A DNA stretch of 64,000 bases, from NCBI RefSeq assembly GCF_900103585.1, contig NZ_FNHV01000001.1, forward strand, positions 203,326 through 267,325, read 5' to 3'. The position numbers and the translations under genes are program-made. The DNA comes from Streptomyces sp. cf386 (lineage in GTDB: Bacteria > Actinomycetota > Actinomycetes > Streptomycetales > Streptomycetaceae). Of the stretch, positions 17,524-25,891 are shown piece by piece. Under the pieces are notes generated by a model, which had not been told where the DNA came from, ran no database searches, and was given only the letters and a program-made list of their open reading frames with translations. The stretch's first letter is position 1. The number at the start of each line of letters is the position of its first letter.

Positions 17524-18624
17524 CTACAGCCCCTGAAGTCCCTCGTAAGCCGCCGTCACGATCTCCATCCCCCTGGTGTCCTCCGCCGGCTCACGCATCT
17601 GGTTCGTCACGTACGCCACCACCAACCGGCTGTCGGGCTCGATCATCACCAGGGATCCACCCCAGCCGCCCCAGCCGTACGTGGTGCCGAACCGTCCGTA
17701 CCCCAGGCCCCAGCTCATCGGCATGCCCAGGACCCGGTCGTCGCCGGTGAACTGCTCCTCCCCCGCACGGTCGCAGCCGGCCCGGGACAGCAGCCGTTCC
17801 CCGCGCACCTCTCCCCCGCAGGCGAGCAGGGACTGCACCAGGGCCACCGAGCGGGCGTTGCCGTAGCCGCTCGCCGCGGGGATCTGGGCGCGGCGCCAGG
17901 CCGGGCTGTTGCCGTCCCGGACGCGCACTCCGTTCCCGGCCTCGGAGCCCTCGGGGTTGCCGGGTGCGCTCGCCGCGTAGTCCTCGCCCTGTCCCGTCGG
18001 CGGGATGGTGCGGGCGACGCGGTGGTCGTGTTCGGCGGCCAGCCCGATGTGGAAGTCCGCGCCCAGCGGACCGGCCACCTCCTCGGCGAGGAACTCGCCC
18101 ACGCTGCGGCCGGTGATGCGCCGCACGACCTCGCCGACCAGGAATCCCTGGGTGAGCGAGTGATAACCGGCCGCGGTGCCCGGCTCCCAGCGGGGCGCCC
18201 GCGCCGCGAGCCTTGCCGTGACGGAGGGCCAGTCGTAGAGGTCCTCGACCGACCCGTCCCAGTCGGGCAGGCCGGCGGTGTGCGAGAGAAGGTGCCTCAC
18301 CAGTACCTTCTCCTTGCCCGCCGCGCCGAACTCCGGCCAGTACCGGGACACCGGCGCGGCGAGGTCGAGTTCGCCCCGGTCGGCCAGGACGAGGGCGCAC
18401 AGCGCCGTCATCGTCTTGGACACGGACCAGACGTTGACGATCGTGTCGCGCTCCCACGGGACGGTGCGGTCGGCGTCCGCGAAGCCGCCCCAGACGTCCA
18501 CGACCGGCTCACCGTCCACGAAGACCGCGACGGAGCCGCCCGTGTCCCCCGCGTCCAGCATGGCGGCCAGCGCGTTCGGCACGGCGATGAACAAGTTGTC
18601 GTACGAGCCCTGAATGTCGGCCAT
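17524..18624 (-). CDS. Serine beta-lactamase-fold hydrolase (EstB/class C family)
   Basis: About 366 residues. The nucleophile motif SVSK (Ser67-Lys70 from the chosen start) sits in NVWSVSKTMTALCALVLADRG; the second motif is a Tyr in AAGYHSLTQGFL and a GWGG stretch replaces the KTG box. No signal peptide. Such proteins are esterases, amidases or D-amino-acid peptidases rather than true resistance enzymes. ATG 18624 (MADIQGSYD) is preferred over an ATG three codons earlier; neither has a strong ribosome site. It lies between the LacI gene (convergent) and the fucosidase gene (same strand, 44-bp gap). A link with glycan use, for example deacylation, is only a guess. Confidence 0.82.
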   Translation of the reverse strand: MADIQGSYDNLFIAVPNALAAMLDAGDTGGSVAVFVDGEPVVDVWGGFADADRTVPWERDTIVNVWSVSKTMTALCALVLADRGELDLAAPVSRYWPEFGAAGKEKVLVRHLLSHTAGLPDWDGSVEDLYDWPSVTARLAARAPRWEPGTAAGYHSLTQGFLVGEVVRRITGRSVGEFLAEEVAGPLGADFHIGLAAEHDHRVARTIPPTGQGEDYAASAPGNPEGSEAGNGVRVRDGNSPAWRRAQIPAASGYGNARSVALVQSLLACGGEVRGERLLSRAGCDRAGEEQFTGDDRVLGMPMSWGLGYGRFGTTYGWGGWGGSLVMIEPDSRLVVAYVTNQMREPAEDTRGMEIVTAAYEGLQGL

Positions 18625-18668
18625 GCGCCCCATCCAGCCCGTGCCGCCCCGCCCCGGTCAACCGAATT

Positions 18669-20213
18669 TCAGACCCGTGACCGGTACAGCCCGAACTCCA
18701 CGAGCCGCGCCGACGCGCGCGAACCGGTCACCCGGACCCGCCACCGCCGCGCCCGCACCGGAGCCGCCAGCAGCAGGATCCGGCTCGCGCCGATCACCCC
18801 GGCCCGGGTCACCTCCGTCCAGGCACCGTCGCGCTGCGCCTCCACGACGAAGCTCTCCACCTGCTGGCCGAGGCGGATGTCCTCGGCCAGCCGGATCCGG
18901 TCCACCTCCCTTTCCCGGCCGAGGTCGACGGTGATGAGGCCGGGCGAGGTGGTCCGCCGTGCGTCGCGCGCCAGGTCCTCGGGAAGCTCGCGGTCCACGC
19001 GCTCGCGGAACTCGCGCAGCCGCGCCACGTCGGGGGCGGGCAGCAGGCCCTCCGTGTCCGGCGGGATGTTGAGCAGGAGCACCGAATTGCGGCCCACGGA
19101 CCGGAAGTAGATGTCCGTCAACTGCTCGACGCTCTTGGGCTGTTGGTCGGCGTGGTAGAACCAGCCGTCCCGGATGGAGACGTCGCACTCGGCCGGCCAC
19201 CACTGGAGGTGGTCGGCCACCGGCTGGGCCTTGACGAGGGCGTCACGGCTGCCCATGTCGGGGGCGTCGTAGGCGAGGGCGTAGTCGGTCCGGCCGTAGT
19301 CCTTCTCCTGCACCGGTACGACGCTCCACTCGTCCTCCCGGGCCAGCCCGCCCTCGTTGCCGACCCAGCGGACATCGGGCCCGGAGACGGCGACGGTCGC
19401 GTCGGGCGCGAGCGAGCGGACGAGGGTGTACCAGCTGTCCCAGTCGTATTTCTCCACCTTGTCCGGCGGGATCCGGCCCTGCGCGCCGTCGAACCACACC
19501 TCGTCGATCGGACCGTACTCGGTGAGCACCTCGTAGAGCTGGTTGAGCATATGGGCGCCGTAGTCGGTGCCCGGGAGGGTGTACGACCGTGACGGTGTGC
19601 GGTCGTCGCCCTCGACGAAGGTGGGGATGGTGTGGTCCGTGCGGGCGCTGCCGTTGGCGTAGACGCCGTGGAGGTACTGGTTCTCGTCGGCGGGTGAGAC
19701 ATAGACGCCGACCTTGAGGCCGTACCGGCGCATGGAGTCGGCGAAGGACCGCAGGACGTCGCCCTGGCCGTCGCGCCAACTGCTCGACGCCACCGAGTGG
19801 TCGGTGTAGCGGGACTGGTAGAGCACGAAGCCGTCGTGGTGCTTGACGGTGAGGATGGCGAGCTTGAAGCCGCCGTCGCGCAGGGCGCGGGCCCACTGGT
19901 CGGTGTCCAGGCCGGTCGGCTGGAACACGTCCGGGTCCTCGTCGCCGGTGCCCCACTCCAGACCGGTGAAGGTGTTCACGCCGAAGTGCAGGAACGCGGT
20001 CCGCTCCAGGCGCTGCCAGGCGATCTGCCGTGCGGTGGGGCGGACTTGGGAGGCCTTACGGACCAGGTCGGCCGGGGTGTCGTCGGGGCTGACGGGGATG
20101 CGGTAGCGGGGGTCTTCCGCGGCGGGGGTGGGTGCCGCGAGGGCGGGTCTCGCCGCGCCCGTCACGGCGAGGGCGGCGGCTGTGGCGACGAAGACGCGTC
20201 TGGATACGGCCAT
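18669..20213 (-). CDS. Exported GH29 alpha-L-fucosidase
   Basis: 514 residues. Removes alpha-linked L-fucose from glycans outside the cell. Signal MAVSRRVFVATAAALAVTGAA ends near ALA26, with an SRR twin-arginine-like start. The GH29 barrel shows FLHFGVNTFTGLEWG, the ligand loop LTVKHHDGFVLYQS (His125-His126) and the predicted nucleophile Asp242 in EVWFDGAQG. The C-terminal 120 residues form a beta-sandwich (from about 395) that may bind carbohydrate. It lies 39 bp after the GH20 gene on the same strand. The released fucose would feed the importer and fuconate dehydratase at the left of the window. Whether it prefers alpha-1,6 core or alpha-1,2/3/4 fucose is not evident. Confidence 0.92.
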   Translation of the reverse strand: MAVSRRVFVATAAALAVTGAARPALAAPTPAAEDPRYRIPVSPDDTPADLVRKASQVRPTARQIAWQRLERTAFLHFGVNTFTGLEWGTGDEDPDVFQPTGLDTDQWARALRDGGFKLAILTVKHHDGFVLYQSRYTDHSVASSSWRDGQGDVLRSFADSMRRYGLKVGVYVSPADENQYLHGVYANGSARTDHTIPTFVEGDDRTPSRSYTLPGTDYGAHMLNQLYEVLTEYGPIDEVWFDGAQGRIPPDKVEKYDWDSWYTLVRSLAPDATVAVSGPDVRWVGNEGGLAREDEWSVVPVQEKDYGRTDYALAYDAPDMGSRDALVKAQPVADHLQWWPAECDVSIRDGWFYHADQQPKSVEQLTDIYFRSVGRNSVLLLNIPPDTEGLLPAPDVARLREFRERVDRELPEDLARDARRTTSPGLITVDLGREREVDRIRLAEDIRLGQQVESFVVEAQRDGAWTEVTRAGVIGASRILLLAAPVRARRWRVRVTGSRASARLVEFGLYRSRV

Positions 20214-20230
20214 GGGGGGCGACTCCTTGG

Positions 20231-20256
20231 GTCAAAGCCTCAGGTCAAAGCCTCAG
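20231..20256. repeat. Tandem 13-bp repeat at the end of the GH20 gene
   Basis: GTCAAAGCCTCAG occurs twice in direct tandem (20231-20243 and 20244-20256). The TGA of the GH20 gene (20253-20255) lies in the copy nearest the gene, and the second copy follows it in the intergenic gap before the fucosidase, so the duplication has copied a stop-codon segment. Confidence 0.85.
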
Positions 20257-22088
20257 GTCAGGTGCCATACGGCGGGTGTGCGCAGGTCCGGTGGGTACTG
20301 CACGAGCCGCCCGTCGTCCGTCACGCTCACCGTCATGCGGGTGATGGCGTTGACGAGCCGGTAGCCGCCCTCGGTCGGCTCCAACTGCCAGCGCTGGAGG
20401 GTGTTCGCGGGATCGCAGGTCTGCGGTGCCGCCTCCACTCCGGGCTGGAGAGGCACGTTGAGCGTGAGCTTTCCGCCGCGCACCTCTAGGCAGCCGTCCG
20501 CCGTCCGTACGGTCACGTAACCGTCGGCCGTGCGCCTGACCTCGGCCTGGAAGGACCGACCGCCCGTCCGGAAGGTGTACGACCCGTCCGGCACCGGCAC
20601 CCGGGTCAGATCCCGCCACCCGGGCGCGTGCCCGACCGCCGTGCCGCGTGCGGTGAACTCGGCGTAGGTGCCGTCGGGGTGCGGATCACTCCAGGTGGCC
20701 TGGGCGATGTGCCGGAGTGCGGGCCACAGGGCGACGGCGACCTCGTTCTCGGTCTCGCCCCGGCCGTTGTCGGGCCAGAGGCTGATCTTCGCACCGGTGA
20801 TGCCCTCGGAGGAGGCCAGCTTCTCGCCCTCGAAGCTGCGCGGGTCCCAGCTCTGGTCGTAGAGCCCCTTGGTGTCGCTGTGGAAACCACCGCGGACCAG
20901 GTAGAGGGCGTAGGCGGCGTTCATCAACGGATAGCCCTGAGCGCGCAGTCGGCTGGGTTTCGTCGCCACGTCCAGCCAGTGCTCGACCGTGGTCCCGGCG
21001 GTCACGGGGACGGTGTTGGCGCCGGTGAGCCCGTCGTTCCAGATGCGCAGCTTCTTGCCCTTGTCCGCCGCGTAGACGTGGACGCGGTTGACGAAGTCGA
21101 TGAACGCGTCCTGGGGTGTGGCCTCGGGGCCGTACCGGTCCTGGGCATACTTCAGGATCTGCGGGTACTTGGCGAAGTCGGAGCCGAGCATGTACTCGTC
21201 GGCGCCCATGTGCCAGGACGTGGCGGTGAAGACCTGGGCGTACTCGTCGATGAGGCCCGTGTAGTAGGCGAGGGCCTCCGGCCGGGTGATGTCGAGGCGC
21301 GAGGGCTGCTTGTTGCCGTCGGAGTCGGTGAGTTGCAGGTCCGGGCGATTCTCGATCCACGGGTCCATATGGCCCGGGGAGTTGATCTCGGGGATGATCT
21401 CGACGTGGTACCGCTTGCCGAGGGCGACCAGCCGGCGTATCTCGTCCTTGGTGTAGTAGCCCCAGGTGTTGGCCTCGGGATGGGCGTCGCTCTTCACCTT
21501 CAGTTCGAGGAGCAGCTGGTTGAGCTTGTGGTACGCCATCTCGCGGACCAGGTTCTCCAGCCAGGGCAGGGAGATGTTGATATAGCAGGCGCAGACGCCG
21601 GCGCCCCGCTCCTTGTAGCGCGGTACGTCGACCGTGCGGCCGGCGGGGATCCGATCGCCCTGGGCGAGGAGCTGGAGGACGGTGCGGGTGCCGTAGAAGG
21701 CGCCGGTCTCGGTCGCCGCGGTCACCGACAGCCGCTTGTCCGCGCGGAGTTCGTAGCCCTCCGTACCGAGGGAGGCCTGCGAGGGCCGGACGTCGATAAC
21801 GATGTCACCGGGCCGTGCGCCGCCCCGCACCACCGGAACGGTGCCGTGTCCCGCATCGCGGAGGTCGCCGGCGAGCGTGTCGGCCACCCGGCGTTCGGTC
21901 GCGCTGTCGGCCACGAGGCGGGCGGAGCGCTCGTACGTGTAGTTGCCGGATGCCGGTGTCCAGTCGGTGAGGGCGGGCACCGTGACCGGCGGCGCCCCCT
22001 GCTCGTCGTCCGCGAGCGCCGGCACCGGCGCCGTGAAGAGCAGCATCAGTGCCGCCAGGACACCGGCCGATCTCAAGCGTCTCCTCAT
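20253..22088 (-). CDS. Exported GH20 beta-hexosaminidase with C-terminal lectin-like domain
   Basis: 611 residues. Signal MRRRLRSAGVLAALMLLFTAPVPALA (cleavage near 26). An N-terminal GH20b-like domain (about 40-150) precedes the barrel, which carries the catalytic Asp297-Glu298 pair in SWHMGADEYM and the IPEINSPGHMDPW strand. The last 90 residues (QRWQLEPTEGGYRLVN) resemble a ricin-type or similar lectin fold. It would remove terminal beta-GlcNAc or GalNAc; some GH20 relatives are lacto-N-biosidases, and the family alone cannot tell. Upstream gene of a GH20-GH29 pair (39-bp gap), so probably co-transcribed with the fucosidase. Dyads with ATCGGATG cores lie upstream. Confidence 0.9.
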   Translation of the reverse strand: MRRRLRSAGVLAALMLLFTAPVPALADDEQGAPPVTVPALTDWTPASGNYTYERSARLVADSATERRVADTLAGDLRDAGHGTVPVVRGGARPGDIVIDVRPSQASLGTEGYELRADKRLSVTAATETGAFYGTRTVLQLLAQGDRIPAGRTVDVPRYKERGAGVCACYINISLPWLENLVREMAYHKLNQLLLELKVKSDAHPEANTWGYYTKDEIRRLVALGKRYHVEIIPEINSPGHMDPWIENRPDLQLTDSDGNKQPSRLDITRPEALAYYTGLIDEYAQVFTATSWHMGADEYMLGSDFAKYPQILKYAQDRYGPEATPQDAFIDFVNRVHVYAADKGKKLRIWNDGLTGANTVPVTAGTTVEHWLDVATKPSRLRAQGYPLMNAAYALYLVRGGFHSDTKGLYDQSWDPRSFEGEKLASSEGITGAKISLWPDNGRGETENEVAVALWPALRHIAQATWSDPHPDGTYAEFTARGTAVGHAPGWRDLTRVPVPDGSYTFRTGGRSFQAEVRRTADGYVTVRTADGCLEVRGGKLTLNVPLQPGVEAAPQTCDPANTLQRWQLEPTEGGYRLVNAITRMTVSVTDDGRLVQYPPDLRTPAVWHLT

Positions 22089-22101
22089 GAGGCACTCCCA
22101 T

Positions 22102-22185
22102 TCATCGGATGTCTGATGATTGGGCGACCCCCAGGGACTGTCAATGGAACGCGAAGTGAGTGGAGTTGACTCATTGATCGGATGA
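22102..22185. promoter_or_regulatory. Possible operator region upstream of the GH20-GH29 pair
   Basis: The imperfect dyad TCATCGGATGTCTGATGA (22102-22119, 14 of 18 palindromic) lies 14 bp before the GH20 start, and a related TTGATCGGATGATG occurs at 22174-22187. They do not match the LacI sites at 16339-16400 or the DasR consensus, so a third regulator is suggested. No clear -35/-10 was assigned. Confidence 0.35.
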
Positions 22186-22336
22186 TGCGCAGGTCAGCAG
22201 GGCTGTGCCGAGGGGAGGCTCCGTGAAAAGTCCAAGAAGACCTTCCCGAATATCCAAGCCGGGCGCCCTCTCGACTCCGGGCCCGCCGCCCGGCAGAGTT
22301 CTCCTACATACTCGCGAGTAAGCCCGAGGAGCGCCC

Positions 22337-23695
22337 GTGACCAGCTGGGTCGGCCGGACCGCCGCCGAGATCGCCACCGCCGTACGCGAGAAGCAGGCCA
22401 CACCGCGGGAGGTGGTGGCCGAGCACCTGGCCCGTATCGAACGGCTCGACGGCCGCATCGGCGCCTTCCGCGTGGTCCGGGCCGAGGCGGCGCTCGCCGA
22501 GGCAGACGAGGTGGGCGCGCGCGCCGACCTGGCCGAACTGCCGCTCGCCGGCGTGCCGGTGGCGATCAAGGACAACCTCGCGGTGCGCGGCGAGTCCAAC
22601 CGCGTCGGCTCCGCGGCCACGCCCGACACCCGGGCCGACGACGACCACATCACCGTGGCCCGGCTGCGGGCCGCCGGCGCGGTGGTCGTCGGGCTGACGA
22701 ACGTGCCGGAGCTGTGTGTCTTCGGCACCACCGAGGGCGTGCACGGCACCGCCCGCAACCCGTGGGACACCTCGCGCACGGCGGGCGGCTCGTCCGGCGG
22801 CAGCGCGGCCGCGGTCGCCGCGGGCATGGTGCCGATCGCCCTCGGCAACGACGGCATGGGCTCCCTGCGCATCCCGGCGGCCAACTGCGGCCTGGTCACC
22901 ATCAAGCCCGGGCACGGTGTGGTCCCGGCCGGCATCAGCGACGGCGACTGGTTCGGCATGTCGGAGAACGGCCCGCTGGCCACCACGGTGGAGGACGCCC
23001 GCCTGATGCTGTCGGTCCTCGCCGACACCGAGGTCGCCCTTCCGGAACCGTCCGGCACCCACAGGATCGCCGTGTCCCTGCGCAGCCCGCTCGCCGGGGT
23101 CACCATCAGCAAGCCGTACGCGACCGCCGCCCGTGAGGCCGCCGGAGTGCTCATCAAGGCGGGCCACCAGGTACGACGCGCCGACCCGCCGTACCCGATG
23201 TCGCTGGGCGTCACCTCGCTGACCCACTGGACGGCGGGCACCTCGGTGGACGCCCAGGGCCTCGACCCACGGCAACTCACCCGCCGGACCCGGGTCCACG
23301 CCGCGGTCGGGAAGCGCTTCGTCGACCGGGTGCGGGCCGGCGCGAGCCGCGAGGAGCTGCGCCGCCGGCTGGAGCCGTTCTTCGCCGAGTACGACGTGCT
23401 GCTCACCCCTGCCCTCGCCCGCCGCTCCCCCAAGTCCGAGCCCTGGCACGAGCGGGGCTGGCTGCGCAACGTCATGGCCAACACCAACTACTCGCCGCTG
23501 ACCCCGCCGTGGAACCTCACCGGCTGGCCCGCGATGGCGATCCCGTTCGGCACGCTCCCGTCCGGCGCTCCCACCGCCGTACAACTGGTCGGGCGCCCCG
23601 GCTCGGAGGCGGAGCTGCTGGACCTGGCGGAGCAGATCGAGAAGCTGCACCCCTGGCGGCGGACGGCTCCGTCGGACCAGGCGGTGTCGTCGTAG
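22337..23695 (+). CDS. Amidase-signature family protein (GatA-like)
   Basis: 452 residues. Hydrolyses carboxamides through a Ser-cisSer-Lys triad. The triad is visible: Lys in GVPVAIKDNLAV (about residue 76), the Gly/Ser-rich signature TAGGSSGGSAAAVAAGM (about 150-166) and the DGMGSLRIPAANCG strand carrying the nucleophile Ser. No signal peptide. GTG 22337 follows GAGGAG. It stands alone, divergent from the GH20 gene and convergent with the small gene at 23699. Substrate unknown; it is not the glutaminyl-tRNA amidotransferase subunit, since no gatB or gatC lies nearby. Confidence 0.88.
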   Translation: MTSWVGRTAAEIATAVREKQATPREVVAEHLARIERLDGRIGAFRVVRAEAALAEADEVGARADLAELPLAGVPVAIKDNLAVRGESNRVGSAATPDTRADDDHITVARLRAAGAVVVGLTNVPELCVFGTTEGVHGTARNPWDTSRTAGGSSGGSAAAVAAGMVPIALGNDGMGSLRIPAANCGLVTIKPGHGVVPAGISDGDWFGMSENGPLATTVEDARLMLSVLADTEVALPEPSGTHRIAVSLRSPLAGVTISKPYATAAREAAGVLIKAGHQVRRADPPYPMSLGVTSLTHWTAGTSVDAQGLDPRQLTRRTRVHAAVGKRFVDRVRAGASREELRRRLEPFFAEYDVLLTPALARRSPKSEPWHERGWLRNVMANTNYSPLTPPWNLTGWPAMAIPFGTLPSGAPTAVQLVGRPGSEAELLDLAEQIEKLHPWRRTAPSDQAVSS

Positions 23696-23698
23696 GAC

Positions 23699-24025
23699 TC
23701 AGATCGCGCCGTGCATGCGGCGCGCTGCGGCGACCCCTGCGAGCGTCCGCAGTTTTCGGTAGTAGGTTGTGCCGTACGCGTCGCCGATCAGGGGCAGGAC
23801 CTTGTCGAGGTTCGCGATGTACGCCCAGAGGATCGCGACGCCCTCGTCGTCGAGCCCGACGTCGAGTTCCCTGTGGACGAGGCCGGCGACATCCGCGTCG
23901 AGCATGACCAGGTCCACCCCCTCGAAGTCCACGCCACGGCAGCGCGCGGGGAACGGCGCGCGCCTGTGCTCCTCCCACAGACGGCAGAGCCGGTCGTCAT
24001 GGTCCCGCCTCATGTCCCCGATCAT
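23699..24025 (-). CDS. Hypothetical protein, about 108 aa
   Basis: Family not recognised. The protein begins MIGDMRRDHDDRLCRLWEEH if ATG 24025 is used; ATG 24013 (MRRDHDD) is an equal alternative and a start at 24079 would run deep into the neighbour. It is soluble, acidic in the middle (GVDFEGVDLVMLDADVAG) and ends in a basic helix (TLAGVAAARRMHGAI). It overlaps the end of the SGNH hydrolase gene by 17-29 bp on the same strand, so it is probably translated from the same message. Confidence 0.6.
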   Translation of the reverse strand: MIGDMRRDHDDRLCRLWEEHRRAPFPARCRGVDFEGVDLVMLDADVAGLVHRELDVGLDDEGVAILWAYIANLDKVLPLIGDAYGTTYYRKLRTLAGVAAARRMHGAI

Positions 24026-25202
24026 CTCCCCCGGCGAAGGGGCCGTCGCCGGTGAACGCCAGCCGGGCGAAGCGCTCACCGATGCGACGGTGGGTGGCGG
24101 CGTCGGGATGGAGGTCGTCGGGCAGGGGGAGTTCGGCGGAGTCGGTCTCGCCGTAGAGTTCGCGGCCGTCGAGGTAGTGCAGCTTCGGGTCGTCGGCGGC
24201 CCGCTGCCGCACGATGCGGGACAGCTCCTCCCGTATGACGCCCAACGTCAGCTTGCCGCTCGCACGTTCCGCCGGGTCGCCCATGGCGACGAACCGCAGT
24301 CGTCCGCCGCTCAGGCCACTGAAGTCGGGGGCGCAGGGGCCGGGCGTGTCCTCGTGGATGGGGCACAGGATGGGCGACACGACCAGCAGAGGTGTCGTCG
24401 GGTGCCCTTCCCTGATGGTGTCGAGGAAGCCGTGGACCGCGGGGCCGAAGGCGCGCAGCCGCATCAGGTCCATGTTGACCAGGTTGATGCCGATCTTGAC
24501 GCTGATGAGGTCGGTGGGGGTGTCGCGCAGGGCGCGGGCGGTGAACGGGTCGAGCAGGGCGCTGCCGGCCAGGCCCAGGTTGATCAGCTCCACGCCGCCG
24601 AGGCGGGCGGCGAGCGCGGGCCAGATGCTGGTGGGGCTCGCGGCGTCGGAGCCGTGGCTGATCGAACTGCCGTGATGCAGCCACACCCTGCGGCCCGGAT
24701 CCCGCGCGGGCTCGACGGGGGCGTCGGTGCGCAGGGCGATCAGTTCGGTGGTCTCGTTGTGCGGCAGCCAGATCTCGACGTCCTTGTCGCGGTCGGGCAG
24801 CCCGGCGAAACGGACGGTGCCGGCCGGGCCGGGACGGTGCTCGGCCGTCCCGGCCATCAAGTCGATGGTCACGACGTTGCCGCCGGTCACACTTCCCTGC
24901 CCGGCGGGGCGGTCATCGACGATCAGGTCGTATACACCGTCCGGGCGGGGCGGGGCGCCCACATAACTCCGTTTGGTGGGCAGCGTGTCGAGTTCGACGG
25001 CGGTGGCGCGGGTACGGAAGGCCAGCCTCACACCGGAGGGCTGTGACTCGGCCATGGCCAGCTGGCCGTCGGTGTTCTGGGCGCGCGCCCGGGCGGGCAG
25101 CCGGTGCGGCAGTACGCCGTGCTCGCCGTGCTCGGCGTCGAGGGCGCCGCGCAGGAGATCGGCGGTGACGGGCGTGGTGATCCAGTCGTGCGGGGTGTCC
25201 AT
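23997..25202 (-). CDS. SGNH/GDSL-family esterase
   Basis: 401 residues, no signal peptide. The C-terminal two-thirds (about 170-395) is an SGNH hydrolase: the nucleophile Ser is in LHHGSSISHGSD (GSSIS in place of GDSL), block II Gly in NLGLAGSALLDP, block III Asn near KIGINLVNMD, and the catalytic Asp-His pair in DDLHPDAATHRRIG. The N-terminal part is a beta-sandwich, as in two-domain carbohydrate esterases of the CE2/GDSL type. It could deacylate sugars, which would suit the surroundings, but substrate is unknown. The TetR gene ends 17 bp upstream on the same strand, so the two may be one operon. Confidence 0.82.
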   Translation of the reverse strand: MDTPHDWITTPVTADLLRGALDAEHGEHGVLPHRLPARARAQNTDGQLAMAESQPSGVRLAFRTRATAVELDTLPTKRSYVGAPPRPDGVYDLIVDDRPAGQGSVTGGNVVTIDLMAGTAEHRPGPAGTVRFAGLPDRDKDVEIWLPHNETTELIALRTDAPVEPARDPGRRVWLHHGSSISHGSDAASPTSIWPALAARLGGVELINLGLAGSALLDPFTARALRDTPTDLISVKIGINLVNMDLMRLRAFGPAVHGFLDTIREGHPTTPLLVVSPILCPIHEDTPGPCAPDFSGLSGGRLRFVAMGDPAERASGKLTLGVIREELSRIVRQRAADDPKLHYLDGRELYGETDSAELPLPDDLHPDAATHRRIGERFARLAFTGDGPFAGGDDRGHEAGP

Positions 25203-25218
25203 GTCCTCTGCCTGTCGA

Positions 25219-25797
25219 TCAGGGGGTGGGTGCGGTGGGCCAGTTGCGCAGCAGGGCGTCGAGGGCGTCCAGGATCCGGGTCCAGGTCTCCTCGGAGTCG
25301 GGTGCGCTGTGGCTGAAACCGCCCGCGGACTCCAGGCTGGCGTAGCCGTGGAAGACGCTGCCCAGCAGCCGTACGGCGTGAGTGGCGTCCGGTTCTGCCA
25401 GGTCGTAGCCGCGCAGGATCGCCCGCGTCATCTGCGCGTGCCGTACGCCCGCCCCGGCGACCGCCGTCTCGGGGTCCAGCCGCATGCGCGCGGCGGCGGC
25501 GCGGCCTGGGTGCTCAAGCTGGTAGTCGCGGTAGACGTTCGCGAAGGCGACCAGGGCGTCCTTGCCGGCCCGCCCGGCGATGGCGTCGGCGGCCCGGTCG
25601 GCCAGTTCCTCCAGCGCGAACAGGGCGATCCGGGTCTTGAGGTCCTGGGAGTTCTTCACATGCGAGTACAGGCTCGCGACCTTGACGTCGAACCGCCGGG
25701 CAAGCTCCGACGCGGTCACCTGCTCGAAGCCGATCTCGTCGGCGAGCTCCGCTCCTGCCCGGACCAGACGATCCGTGGTCAGCCCCACACGCACCAT
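25219..25797 (-). CDS. TetR-family transcriptional regulator with WHG-type C-terminal domain
   Basis: About 192 residues. The N-terminal HTH is TASELARRFDVKVASLYSHVKN; the remainder (DLKTRIALFALEEL to LLGSVFHGYASLE) is a ligand-binding helical domain of the TetR_C_33 kind. The start chosen is ATG 25797 (MVRVGLTTD), six bases after GAGGGG; in-frame ATGs lie further upstream at 25803 and 25836 but have poorer sites. A 15-bp near-perfect palindrome at 25836-25850 is in its promoter, indicating self-control. It probably also controls the SGNH esterase directly downstream. Confidence 0.88.
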   Translation of the reverse strand: MVRVGLTTDRLVRAGAELADEIGFEQVTASELARRFDVKVASLYSHVKNSQDLKTRIALFALEELADRAADAIAGRAGKDALVAFANVYRDYQLEHPGRAAAARMRLDPETAVAGAGVRHAQMTRAILRGYDLAEPDATHAVRLLGSVFHGYASLESAGGFSHSAPDSEETWTRILDALDALLRNWPTAPTP

Positions 25798-25835
25798 AAC
25801 CATCCCCTCGATTGCCATAACCGAGTATGCATTCA

Positions 25836-25850
25836 CCTAAAGTCTTTAGG
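25836..25850. promoter_or_regulatory. TetR operator CCTAAAGTCTTTAGG inside the tetR promoter
   Basis: Two 7-bp arms, CCTAAAG and CTTTAGG, flank one central base. On the minus strand it sits between a possible -35 (TTGCCT) and -10 (CATACT) with an 18-bp spacer, directly before the TetR gene, so bound regulator would block transcription. Confidence 0.65.
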
Positions 25851-25891
25851 CAAATGCCGGTGGTGTGAGGTCAAGCTGCCGAAGCTCCCCG

